Assembly (NCBI GenBank): GCA_033239125.1
Contig: BSWB01000008.1
Location: 16,274,001-16,338,000 of the forward strand
DNA from: Fagopyrum homotropicum
Taxonomy: Eukaryota > Streptophyta > Magnoliopsida > Caryophyllales > Polygonaceae
DNA: 64,000 nt
Direction: 5' to 3'
Shown here: positions 30,931 to 41,630 of the stretch, piece by piece
Layout of the letters: each line of letters opens with the position of its first letter
Position numbering within the stretch: the first letter of the stretch is position 1
Made by a program: the position numbers and the translations under genes
The notes under the pieces: model-generated
Database searches by the model: none
Told to the model about the DNA's origin: nothing
What the model saw: only the letters and a program-made list of their open reading frames with translations

Positions 30931-33139
30931 AATTAGGTTGCCAGGACTAGTACTCGTGCATGGGCCGCTACGGTTTCGAACCGTAAGCGGCGGATGATAG
31001 AGATGGGAGTAGTGCATCCTGATGACGTCCAAGAGGATCCTCAGGAGGAGGAGAGAGTTGGGGAGGAGCATGTAGATGAGCGGATGGACATGTTGTTCGG
31101 TTCCTCCGACGTTTTTGGCGGCCACATGTTACCCGAGACAGACGTTGATGCTTTTGTTATGGAGTTGCATGACACCTTGGACCGCCGATCACCTGCACCC
31201 GCTCATTTAGAGAGCTCTTCCGCCGGGAGTAGGAGACTCGGTCAGGAGGGTAGACCACCACCGCCTCCTTCTCCACATCTACCTCCACCTTCGCCTGTGG
31301 TTGTAGATGACACTGCTGGGTATCTTGGAGGTCCCGCTATACGAGACCTACTTTACTCTTATAAGACCCACGTCACTCGCGACATATGGGTCGGTCAAGT
31401 ATGGATTTAAATTTCGATTAGCTTTTTATATTTCATTAAATTCAAATATGATACTTACGTTTAAATGATATTTTTATAACAGGATAGATTTGTTTTACGA
31501 GTCTATCGGCTAGGTGCCACGGTCACTGGCTTACGTAGCCTTGCTGATCGATTTCCAAAGTCAGAGTGGATGACACTGGTTAGGGGGAGTGGACTGCATG
31601 GCCTCGTAGAGATATAGTGGGGCGGTGTCGACCATGCGCTTGCATCTGCCTTTGTTGAGAGGTGGTATCCAAAGACTTCTGGATTTTACTTCCCATGGGA
31701 ACAAATTTCTATCACCCTTCACGACGTATATCACCTCTTAGGACTTTGCATTGACGGAGACGAGGTTATGGGCGCCAGGGATGACACACTCTTCACCTCC
31801 ATGTCCGCCGTTGGAGGTGAAGGACGCCGTGAAGGTGGGTGGGTGGTTGTCTTCTCATCTCCTCTCTACTATTAGGACTATGACCGAGTCCCCAGAGGCT
31901 AGACAGGAGGACATCGCTAGCGGATTTCTTGCTCTTCTCATTGGCTCTACCTTGTTCATTGACAAGACCACGAACAGGGTGAAGTCTCATCTATTGAGCG
32001 TATGTCGCGACCCCACCACCACGGCGTCCCGTGCTTTGGGGACTGCCACACTAGCATATCTTTACAGACAGCTCGGCGAGTCCTCTAGGAGGGAGGTTCA
32101 TATATTATCCGGTTGTTCTCTTCTCTTAGAGGTATGAAATGAACTATAATTTTATTGTTTACAATCTTTTAATTGATAATCAGTTTAATATGAAAATGAT
32201 ATGTTTTTGGCAGTCATGAATTCACGCTTATTTCCCTCACTTTCGACCTAGAGGGCATACTGACCCTCTTAGACAAAGAGATGCGAGACATGCACAGAGG
32301 TCGGAGAGGGCTCCTACAGGACAGTTGGAGAGATCGGCCCTGTTAGGGTTTAGGGCCTAGTTGTCGAGGTGTAGGATGGACGAGGTACTAATAAACTCAA
32401 GTTTCTTACGTATCTTGAATTGACCTTCTGAAATGACGTTGTATGTTTGTCGTAGGTGATGTGGATGCCGTGGGGTTCGCTAGACGGCTTTCAGACTGGA
32501 CAAATGCACGTATCAGCCTATTTGGGAGTGATACACTTCCGTTGGTTGGAGGAGCCATATCTCACCCACAGTTTATGCTACGTCAGTTCGGGCGTGTCCA
32601 GGTAGTCCCCCCAGAGCTTCATACAATTCCTCTTGGATGTATCATTTTCCCCTTCGTGATGAAGAGGCCGGCGAGGATAGGGAAGTATGAGCTGTTGTTT
32701 TCTCCTAACGAGTGACATCTGTGGGCGACGCGAGACCAGCATCTGTAAGACATACAAAGCGTCTCAGCAGTTGTTGACCCATGGCAGATGGATGAGTACT
32801 TCTTGGACTGGTTCTTACCACGTACTCATCCACACCTACAGCCACCTCCAGATGGTGCACCACCACAACCTGCACCTCTAGTTGCACCTATTGTACTTTC
32901 AAAGCGGGTACGGATATGAATTGTTACTTTGGAGTTCATTTTATTTAAGATTTAGTTGGGTAATTAAAGTTTTTCTTGTTCTGCAGCGCGTGTAGATAGC
33001 TATAGGTATGGTTCGAGATGCGTTGACACATTGTCCTCCGTCTGAGGCTGATTTTCTTCGCTGTCTCCTAGATATTCTAGGAGGAGACGAGGCACCAGAG
33101 GCACCACCTCCTGTTAGGGCATCACAGCGACAGGACTAG

Positions 33140-33643
33140 ACACTTCTGTTATTACTTTGACTTGTGTTTGACATGAATTTGATGATTTTGGTTTTAAATT
33201 ACTTATTATGTATGAACATGTGTTATTACTTTGACTTGTTTCATTTTATTACTTTGACTTGTGATTTGTGTTTGAAAACAACAAATCAAAACCTCAATTT
33301 GAAAACACAATTCAACACTACTATTCGAAATCACAATTCAACACGACAATTTGAAATCACAATTCAACACTACTATTCCAAATCACAAATCAAAACCTCA
33401 ATTTGAAATCACAATTCAAATACAGTCTCAAACTAAGAACCCGCATCTTCTTCTCTCTGAAGCAGTCTTCCGTATCTCGCTATTCTTCGGTTATGTATGT
33501 GGGCAAAACCATCAACTGAAGCGTCGTGACCTCGCATCCAATCAAGACATATCGGGGACAATAGAGCGTTTTGATGCAACCAAACCTGTTTCACAAATCA
33601 AGGGCATGTTAGTCAAACATCTTTTGATAAAACCAAACTTGTT
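33140..33643. other. Spacer between the convergent genes of the inner MULE
   Basis: It contains a short tandem repeat at 33280-33430 built of CACAATTCAACACTACTATT and CAAATCAAAACCTCAATTTG units. The two genes end toward each other here. No separate gene is seen. Confidence 0.5.
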
Positions 33644-36600
33644 TCACAAATCAAGGAAATTAAGTGGACTTACCGGAACGTAGTGATGATCATTGAGTAA
33701 TGCGGTTGCTTGCACTTCCGTTGGAGATTGTTGTTCTTCTTCAGAATCGGCAATCAATGGCAAGCAAGTGTAGGAGTCCAACCTAGAGAAGACGACAAGG
33801 GAAACCCGAAATAAAGTAGCCATTGCGAGAGCACAAGTAGGAACCTCCATCCAAAACTATGACGCGCAAGGTGCGGGGTTAAGGTAGTTGACATTGTCAA
33901 TCAGTTCTTCAATCTCATCATTGCCATGTATTCCGGAGTATACATGCATGTGTCTACTCAACTCCCAAGCAAGCTCTCTCCGGACACGAATGTACTCATC
34001 TGGATGGTAACCCAATAACGCACCAAGTGATCTATATCACCAATGTCCATCGCCAAGAACATCTATCACATGATCAACGTAGGATAACATAAAGGTTGGG
34101 ATGTTCCGATAACCCCAGTTGAATCTTCGGACCACAACTTCAGACGACTGAGACTCCGGGATGGTACTAGCCTCGCCTGTGGTGTCTACTCGTCCTCGAC
34201 CACGTCCTCGGCCTCGTTCTCGAACTCTTCCTCTAGAACTTTGTGAAGACTTTCTCATCTGTGACTCCTTATCAGCTCGAGCATGCTCAAATCCAGATGG
34301 CACTCGTCCTTGCTTGCTTCCCTTGTCTGAAGGATGTGAAATTATCGGCTCCCGAGCTACTAACTCCGTCGGGTTCAACATGGTTGCAATATAAGCCCCA
34401 AACTTGTTCACAACGTCTGGGGCAACCTACCCTCCATGTGCATGGCCATAAAAGATGTCAAAGTAATATCCCCCATCGACAGAGGAATAGCCTCGGGTTC
34501 TTTCACTTTTTCGGTGACTTCATGCCACGTAACCTGTCTCCAGAAAGGATGTATTGTAGTAAAAAACATAGGCCTGTTTTTCCCGGAGGGCCCCCGCAAA
34601 CTCATGAACGCACGGGATCCCGTACGATTGCCTCCAATACCAACCGTCACATGTAGCATCAAATGTCCCTTGCCGCGCCAATTTGCATGTCTCGATCAAG
34701 TACTTCATGCAGTTGTTCGACACCTTTCGGAGAAGAAATGTAAACATAAGGTCTTCTTGGATGCCTACGATAGTATGAGTACGCGACTTTTCTATGCTAC
34801 CCTGAATCTTATCAATATGATCTCCAATCATTCTACGGATGGCCTTGATGAGAGTATCAAATCCACAACGAGTAGACTTAAGAGTTCTCTTCAACACCGA
34901 ATGAGCACCCTCGACCCTAAGATTAGAACATAATTTATAATTATAAAATAGATCATTACAAGTAAACTAAACAATAAAAGATGCAATGAGTATTTGTCTA
35001 ACCTTCCTTTCGTCCTTGATCTGAGATGAAGATAGTGATCAGTCCAACAACGAACAATAGCTTCCTTGTACTTATCCAACCATGTCTTCTCGAGGTACTC
35101 CATCAAATGATACTTGTCCATCCAACTATCCCTCATATGCAAGAGTCTCGCCTCATAAGCCGCAATAGTAGTCGATTCAAACAACTCATGACAATCTCTC
35201 ATGAATTTTGCTTGGATGGATGGCGAATGTGACTTCCACCAACTATTTGATTCGATGTTTTGATACACGTGCCACTCACACAAAATATGTTTGGCATCTG
35301 CAAAGACTCTAGGCATTGCTTTTATGAGACCTAATTCCTGGTCCGTCACTATCACTTCTGGCTTCTTTCCACTGAATAAGAAGGCAATGCGTTCCAAAGC
35401 CCACTCGTAATGACCCGTCGTCTCCCGTTTCATTAACACAAACGCAACGGGAAAAGTCTGTTGTGTGCTAGTCAATCCGACGATCTCCAATAACAACATG
35501 TCATATCTGCAAAATATAATGAATGAGACTTTGTAATTAAAAAAAAGTTTAATATAAACAAACTAAATGAATTACATACTAACCTGTTCGTCTTGTATGT
35601 AGCATCCATGATGATGACGTATGGAAACATGGCAACCCAACGCTTCGACTCGGGATAGGCTAGGAATAAGTCTCTCACTACCTCTCCTCCTTCAGTGGTT
35701 TCCATCCTAATATCCCACATATAATCCTTCTCTTTCAAGAATTTCAACGCTTCTTGAATTACCGTTTGATCTCCCATCGCTTCCAACCTAGTTTTATTCC
35801 GAGCGTTTGAAACTTGCTTCCTAGAAGTGACCATCTTTTCGGGATCTTCATAATCACTCTTTAACAAACGAACAATTTCCCTCGGTGGCATTCCCGCTTC
35901 GGTGTAGATTTGAAATCGTTTCATTTGTGCCTTTGTCAACCGTCCAACAAAAGCATGACCTACCAACTTCTTCGGAAGAGGATGATTGTGAATTCCATGA
36001 ACATTCCTCACACCCCAAAGACCCCTTTGCACCTCATCAACGTGTAAGCGAAAATTACAATCGGACTTCTTCGTTTCGCATAGTTTCCTGAAGCCCTTCG
36101 CCTCACTCTTGCGGACTCCGTAATTCTCACACACAAATACAAACTTTCCAAAACGATGATTATCCGACTTGTAGGACTTCTGTTTGATGAGAACCATATT
36201 TATACTTCCGGCTCTCTCAAGAACCCACGCAAGTAACGAGTCCATATCCGTCCATAACCGATGGTCCACGAACAAACTAGTATAGTCATAATCATCGGGA
36301 ATAACGGCGGCCTACAATAATTATTCACTAATTATCGACTAATTGATAACTAATTTCATAAATTAATAACTAATTATCTACTAAATTATTAATTAACGAG
36401 TAATTGTTTACTACTTGTCCACTAATTACACGACTATTTTTCTACTAATTTTTTACTAATTAACGAGTAATTTCTTCAATTAATGACAAATTTAATTGAT
36501 TATTGACTAATTAACCACTAATTGATAACTAATGTAATTAATTAACCACTAATTGTCTACTAAATCATTAATTAACGACTAAATAATATAAGATAACATT

Positions 36601-36901
36601 AAATAATTTAATTGATTAACGACTAATTGTCTACAAATTGTCTATTAAATTATTAATTATTCACTAAACTACGTTAAAAAACAAACAAAATGAAAAAACT
36701 AACCTCGACAACCGAATATGGATCACAGTTACTAAGCATCGCGGGATTGAACAATCCCTCCTCACCACCACCGAGATCAACACCGTCATCTCCATCATCC
36801 TCACCTCCACCAAGATCAACACCGTCATCTCCATCGTCGGCGCGAAATTCCTCTTCTCCATCGCCGGAATGATACCCCGCATCTCCATCGTTGGAATTCA
36901 T
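33644..36901 (-). pseudogene. FAR1-type MULE transposase with C-terminal OTU protease domain (inner copy)
   Basis: Proposed minus-strand exons are 36901-36704, 36311-35584, 35506-35003 and 34916-33644, all with GT/AG borders. Exon 1 from ATG 36901 is acidic (repeated DDGDDGVDLGGGE). Exon 2 has a FAR1-like N-terminal domain (FGKFVFVCENYG.RKSEA, CNFRLHVDEV, GIHNHPLP) and ends with MDATYKTNR, the first catalytic Asp segment of the MULE domain. Exon 3 holds VTDQELGL (second Asp) and CEWHVYQNI. Exon 4 has a zinc-binding-like GIPCVHEFAGALRE, an arginine/glycine-rich linker and an OTU-like domain starting VIDVLGDGH and ending DHHYVPV. Exons 2 and 3 are fully open. Exon 4 has frame changes near 34560 and 34430 and stops near 34043 and 33865. 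The OTU Cys is lost: GDGHW-stop replaces GDGHCG. Confidence 0.75.
36313..36703 (-). repeat. AATTAG-type minisatellite in the first transposase intron
   Basis: Complement-strand versions of the same units that fill the PMD intron (CTAATTATCGACTAATTG and CTAATTGTCTACTAAAT) occupy most of this ~390-bp intron. Its splice borders are GAG|GTTAGT and TTGTAG|GCC. Confidence 0.75.
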
Positions 36902-37090
36902 CTTCAAATGAGATTTTCTTGCGAAACAACGATATGAAATGAGTTTCTATGGATTGATTATGTACGAGTTCGGATGAATGCATAATATTTATACTATGTT
37001 TGTGTTACATAACCGTTGGATAACGGCTACTTATCAATCTTACGCGTACGCCATGCGTAAACGTAATAACCAACGGCTATGTAGAAGTGA

Positions 37091-37225
37091 CTACGGCTAC
37101 GTAATGCGTAACCGTAGTAATACACTCAGCAATATTTGAGAAGGTTTCTTACGACTACAAGTCGTAAGAAACCTTCTCAAATATTGCTGAGTGTATTACT
37201 ACGGTTACGCATTACGTAGCCGTAG
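37091..37225. repeat. Subterminal perfect palindrome, 66-bp arms
   Basis: Arms 37091-37156 and 37160-37225 are exact reverse complements around a 3-bp loop (ACA). They begin CTACGGCTACGTAATGCG and include a unique core with CTCAGCAATATTTGAG. It lies about 110 bp inside the right end of the inner MULE. Confidence 0.9.
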
Positions 37226-37286
37226 TAATTTCCAGTGAGTTTTACCAACGAATTCATCTTCTTATTACGGCTACGTATTGCGTAGA

Positions 37287-37337
37287 CGTAATTGTGGTAC
37301 ATCTAGCATGAAAAGGTGGGTACGAATAGCACGAACC
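37287..37337 (-). repeat. Right terminal inverted repeat of the inner MULE
   Basis: Its complement starts GGTTCGTGCTATTCGTACCC and matches the left end at 27985. The 9-bp duplication ATCTTATTG follows at 37338. Confidence 0.8.
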
Positions 37338-38299
37338 ATCTTATTGGCTTATGAGTGCAGTATTTGATATGGAGTTATTTTCAGGCTTTGCGAGGAGCTG
37401 CACACCTAGATCGTAATAGACATGTATTAGGTTGGTTTGCATTACAGACTAGTTCGAGGCCTCATGGCTTTCAGTTTGATGAGAGTGCCTGATAGTACAA
37501 GTTCAACTAGATCGATGTAGAGTAGAGGAGAATGATTTGGACACTTATTTGTAAGTTTTTGTTACATCCTAACAATTGATTTTATTTCTGTTTAGTTTAT
37601 ATTCTTCCCACTTGGATCGATCGATTTTATTGCAAGGTCTCTATGTCTTTCCCGTTACAGAGGGATTATTGGACACTTTGGACGATATGAGCCATACATG
37701 CCGGAGAGAGTCCTTAGGCAGTTTGGGTGAGTACAGTGTGCTCCCACCGTAGTGTTGATTGAGTTAGCGAGTTGCAAGTGACCAAGCAAGGGTGGTTACA
37801 AGTTGACATTCACACATAACCATCATTGGGTGACTCGATGTGAGCATCTCTATGACATTTTTCAGTATGAGAAGGTGATTTCAATTTGAGATATGGACGA
37901 GCACTATTATGATTGGTTTGAGCCACGTACCTATATGTACGTCTCGAGGGATGCCGTCAGACACGATCCTCCTGTTCTATATCATCTTGCTCCTGTTGAG
38001 GATTCGGTTCGGGTATGAGTTTATGATTTCAAATATTAGTACACATTAAAATTTTTTAACTAACATGAAAATAATACGTTGTAGAGCGACTCCGGATCTT
38101 TACAAGTATGCTACGCGAGCTTAGAAGGAGTCCTTTACCGATTTCCTTAGATGTTGACCAGATTGATCATATGATTGAGATCACTACTGGAGACAACACA
38201 CTAGTAGCACCACCTCTATTACGGACTAGCCCGAGCGGTCACTAGTTATGTAGTGTACTTTGGACTTGTTTATTTTGTTGGACTTATTATGTAGTTGTA

Positions 38300-40960
38300 C
38301 AAGGTTTTGGATTTGAGTAATTAACTTGGTCAATCAAGCTCGGCAACTCCTATTTCCCGTAACGTGACCATATAGTTCACAGTGCTTGGTCAACTCTGAA
38401 GCAAGCTCCACCCAGACTCTCATATATTCATGCTCATCATACTCCAACAACTTTGCAACCAATCGATATCCACAATGTCCGTCACCTAGAACATCAGTTA
38501 CGCGATTCACATAAGCTAACATGAAAGGGTCGATGTTTTGATAACCCCAATCGAACCCCCCGAGCTACAAAATCCCGGGGTCCACTCCAACTTGCCATTT
38601 CAGAATCTTGCTCCTCTATTGCATCCATAATATCATTTAGAACATCATCTTATTTTGGTATAATCTCACCACTTGCACCCTCTGTCTCACCTTTTCCTTT
38701 TCCACGTCCTCTCCCCCGTCCTCTCCTACGGCCGCTCCTATTATGTGATGCCCTCTTGCTTAAGCTACCTTCCATATCTTTCTGGGGATACTCAAATGAT
38801 GAAGTGTCCCGGGTTGTTGAGTTCTTCGGTCTTCCTTTTTTTTACAAAATAGCATCTGACTTCTTCAATATCGAATGCCTTGGGTTCCTCATGGTTTGGT
38901 AATAATGACCCATATTTTCAAAATGGCCTTGGCTGAGTTTTTCTTCCCTACAATCCTTATGCATTTGTGTACAAAGGATGTCTCCTAGATATATATCATT
39001 ACTTACGATTACGATATGTAAGATATTGAAGTTTTAATAATACAAATAAAAACAATAAATATAATACGCAAGAGAATTTTGCTTACCTAGAGAAATAGGT
39101 GCTTGTTGGAGTCCTTCATCTTCTTCGACATTCACCCGGTCCCACCTTAATTGCTTCCAAAATCTATGTATCTCTTGCAAAGTAATCGGCCTACCAGCTT
39201 GAATGGTAGTTGCAAACTCGTGCACACAAGAAGTTCCATAATTACATCTCCAATACCAATCGTGACATTCAGACTCGTATTGCCCCTCCAATGCTTTTTT
39301 GTGATTCTCAATGAGGTATTCCATGCATGTGTTGGATATCTTGTATAAGACCCTGACAAACAAAGGATTATCTTCCACTTCTAAAATGTGAAGGTCACGT
39401 GTCTTCTTTCAAAAGACACATGATTTTTATGATTTTGATAATCAAACATCAAGTCAATGTTCTGAAAAACATTGTCAAATTCACCTTGTGATGACATCAA
39501 AGTAGTCTTTAACAATGAGTGTGTAGTCTCAACCCTTCAAAAATATCAATATTTGTGATTGTAATATGCAAGATATTGAAGTTAAAATAAGAAATATAAT
39601 ATACAAGAGAGTTTTGCTTCTCTTTTTGTCGTCCTTGTTCCAAATTAATGATATTTATCCGTCCATGATCGAACAAGACATTCCTTGAACATTGTCAACC
39701 AAGTATTCTCAATATAGGTCATTAGGTTCCACTTATCACCCGATTTCAATTTCATCTCTCCTCATAAGTTGTGCTAGAGTGTGAAGAGAACAAAGCGATA
39801 AAATCTTGTTTGAACTTATTCTGTTGTGCCACCGAACTTGCTTTGTATCATCCATTTTCTTTAGTGTTTCGGATTGAGTAAACGTTGAAAATGATATGCT
39901 TCACATTGAGGAATAACTTTCCGATGGTGTTGATGTGGGCTAGTTCCCGGTCCTTTGTAATCACGTCTAGTATCCGATCTTCACATAATATCCTAACACG
40001 CTTCAATGCCCACTCATAGTGATCCATAGTTTCCCTCGACATGAATACAAATGCGACGGAAAATGTTTTTCTGTGCTAGTGAAATCCAACCACCTCCAAC
40101 AACGATATTCCGTACCATATATCATATAAAAAATTGAATCAAATTGAAAAATAAATTATACACATTAACATCAATGAAGGTTTTATAAGATACTAACTAG
40201 TTTGTCTTGTAGATTATGTCCATCACGAGGACATACGAAAAACATGCTCAACCAATGTCTTGACATATGGTGACTCAAGATAAGATCACTAATGATATTT
40301 GTCATTGGAAGATTCCTATAATCCGTGTAATAATTGCGCTCACCCAAAAAAATGTAATGCTTGTTGTGTTATTATCCTCCCGCTTCTATCTTCGATCTTC
40401 AGCTTATACCGAGCGTTGTAAATTTATTGGGTAAATGTCACATTTGTAGGATATTCCTTTGAAGCATATCTAAAATTTTTTACCAGTTTAACACCGGAAG
40501 CGGAAGTGAATCTCACCTTTGACATTTGTTCGCTTGTAAGCCGACCCAAAAATGAATGGCCTGCTAGTGATGGTATAATATCGTGGTTGTGGCTACCGTG
40601 AACTTCGGTAATCTTTCAATTAGTCGGCACAACGCCATTGCTCCGTTGTACTTCATACCCCACTATCTTAAATTTACAATCTTGCTTCTTTGACTTTGAC
40701 CTACACCTTTTCGAAGGATCAACATCATCATTCTTCGCACTCTATCTCCTCCCAAAATTTTCACACACCAATACACCCTTCCCATATTGGTGATCTCTCG
40801 GCTTGAATGATTTGAATATGATTATCACCATATGTTGTTTTCTACGTTCCTTATGAACCCAATTAACTAGATAATTTTTATCATGAAAATATTGTTTAAC
40901 TCCAAACACATCCCAGTAATTTAGTTCCTCTATTTCGGGTTATTTTCCATTTCATTCATA
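38300..40960 (-). pseudogene. FAR1-type MULE transposase/OTU gene of the outer copy, strongly decayed
   Basis: Same order as the inner gene, read from right to left. It starts with a FAR1-like segment (YGKGVLVCENFG, near 40770-40800; HGSHNHDIIP near 40560-40600) and MULE pieces (DHYEWALKRVRILC and ITKDRELAHI, 39848-40042). Then come a zinc-binding-like GTSCVHEFA with LQEIHRFWKQLRWD (39130-39250), an arginine/glycine-rich linker (38690-38750) and the OTU start DVLGDGHCGYRLVAKLLEY (38400-38500). The catalytic Cys of the OTU motif is still present here. Stops and frame changes interrupt all parts. Adjacent convergent partner: the PMD gene ending at 38245. Confidence 0.65.
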
Positions 40961-41269
40961 AGTTACAATATATATATAATAAAAACTTGTAAATATATCT
41001 ATATCTCGCAATTAAAAATTATAAATATAAAAATATGACAAAACATACCTCATTTTGCAATTCATCGTTGGAAGAAATACCGCCGCCATCATTAGATCTT
41101 CTTCTTCTTCTTCTTAGTTCTTTTGTAAAATATGACATAATTATTACGATAAATAACGATAACATGATATATATAGACATAAATATTACCGTTACAAATG
41201 TGACCGTTTATCAAGGGTCATATTATAAATTACGCTTATGACAAGTGTAGTCGTAATAAATATAACCGT

Positions 41270-41609
41270 TGAAGTGATTTTTTTGAATTCACTCCAACTA
41301 CGAAATGGGGAGTGTAGTTAGAGTTTTTTTTTTAAAAAAAAATTCACTCAACTACGTCAATGGGGAGCGTAGTTGGAGTATTTTTTTTATTAACTCACTC
41401 CAACTATGCACCCCATATGCGTAGTTGGAGTGTTTTTTTTTTTAATATAACTTCAACTACGCTTCCTACAAGCGTAGTTGATCGGCTCCTACCGGCTTCA
41501 CCTCGACTCCAACTACGCAAGCCTCAATTGTAGTTTGATTCCAGAGGTGAAAAGCAAATCTACGCACACGAAGTGTGTTGTTGTGGTTACTAAATGCGAT
41601 TTTTTCCGG
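41270..41609 (-). repeat. Right terminal/subterminal region of the outer MULE
   Basis: At least four inverted motifs of the form CAACTACG...GCGTAGTTGGAGT lie at 41290-41550, separated by T or A runs. The distal part (TTTTCAC, CTACGC, GGTTACTAAATGCGAT) mirrors the left end at 25592-25660. Confidence 0.6.
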
Positions 41610-41630
41610 TATGTCTATCAACCCCAAAAC

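Larger units (their letters stand above)
28394..33139 (+). pseudogene. PMD (plant mobile domain) gene of the inner MULE
   Basis: Proposed exons are 28394-28605, 30945-31398, 31483-32131, 32214 to about 32380, about 32455-32910, and a last exon ending at TAG 33137-33139. All junctions inspected have GT/AG borders. The N-terminus begins MVRTRGRDGG. Exon 2 is acidic and then proline-rich. Exon 3 holds the PMD core: VTGLRSLADRFPKSEW, FVERWYPKTSGFYFPWEQIS, LLIGSTLFIDKTTNRVKSHL and AYLYRQLGESSRR. Later exons show AYFPHFRPR, MLRQFGRVQVVPPE and MDEYFLDWFLPRTHP. Defects include TAG at 31615, TGA and TAG in exon 4 at positions where the family has tryptophan, and frame changes in exons 3 and 5. Several stops fit G-to-A change of TGG. 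Confidence 0.7.
27985..37337. mobile_element. Inner (younger) MULE, 9.35 kb, with PMD and FAR1-type transposase/OTU genes
   Basis: It is flanked by ATCTTATTG at 27976-27984 and 37338-37346, a perfect 9-bp duplication typical of Mutator elements (a flanking C also matches). The inverted termini share TGCTATTCGTACCCACC and TTTCATGCTA. Gene order matches the outer copy: PMD on + (28394-33139) and transposase/OTU on - (33644-36901), convergent. Coding is better preserved than in the outer copy, but not intact. Confidence 0.85.
26326..38245 (+). pseudogene. PMD (plant mobile domain) gene of the outer MULE, interrupted
   Basis: PMD proteins (relatives of MAIN/MAIL1) occur as host genes and inside plant transposons; the molecular role is unclear. 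Exon 1 (26326-26352) has ATG in a GCCATGG context and a GAG|GTATGC donor. The second part starts at 26763 after TTTTAG and encodes an acidic region. PMD signatures follow: RGVLRAH...QWTEVVRL near 27230-27330, then TNNIHFPWGEITLHSVMKILGLQIDG near 27440-27520. Next come STLFLEKSTNRVKHQLLD and DIYRKLGKASRSGCS before 27883. The next intron contains the whole inner MULE, and coding resumes near 37385. C-terminal PMD pieces follow (ERVLRQFG near 37705 and DMDEHYYDWFEPRT near 37890), ending at TAG 38243-38245. Several stops and frame changes are present. Confidence 0.65.
25592..41609. mobile_element. Outer (older) MULE with PMD and FAR1-type transposase/OTU genes
   Basis: The left end GCAAAAATCTCTATTAGTAACC and the complement of the right end GGAAAAAATCGCATTTAGTAACC form inverted termini. 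Both are followed by TTTTCAC and by CTACGC/GCGTAG motifs. Inside are a PMD gene on + (26326-38245) and a MULE transposase/OTU gene on - (about 38300-40960), both decayed, with the inner MULE inserted in the PMD gene. I could not find a 9-bp target duplication; the right flank is only about 20 bp from element F. Without the insertion the element would be about 6.7 kb. Confidence 0.7.

Noticed and set aside
25592..41609. A 9-bp target duplication for the outer MULE
   Set aside because: I compared the bases beyond both inverted ends, including the sequence after element F, and found no convincing match, so none is claimed.
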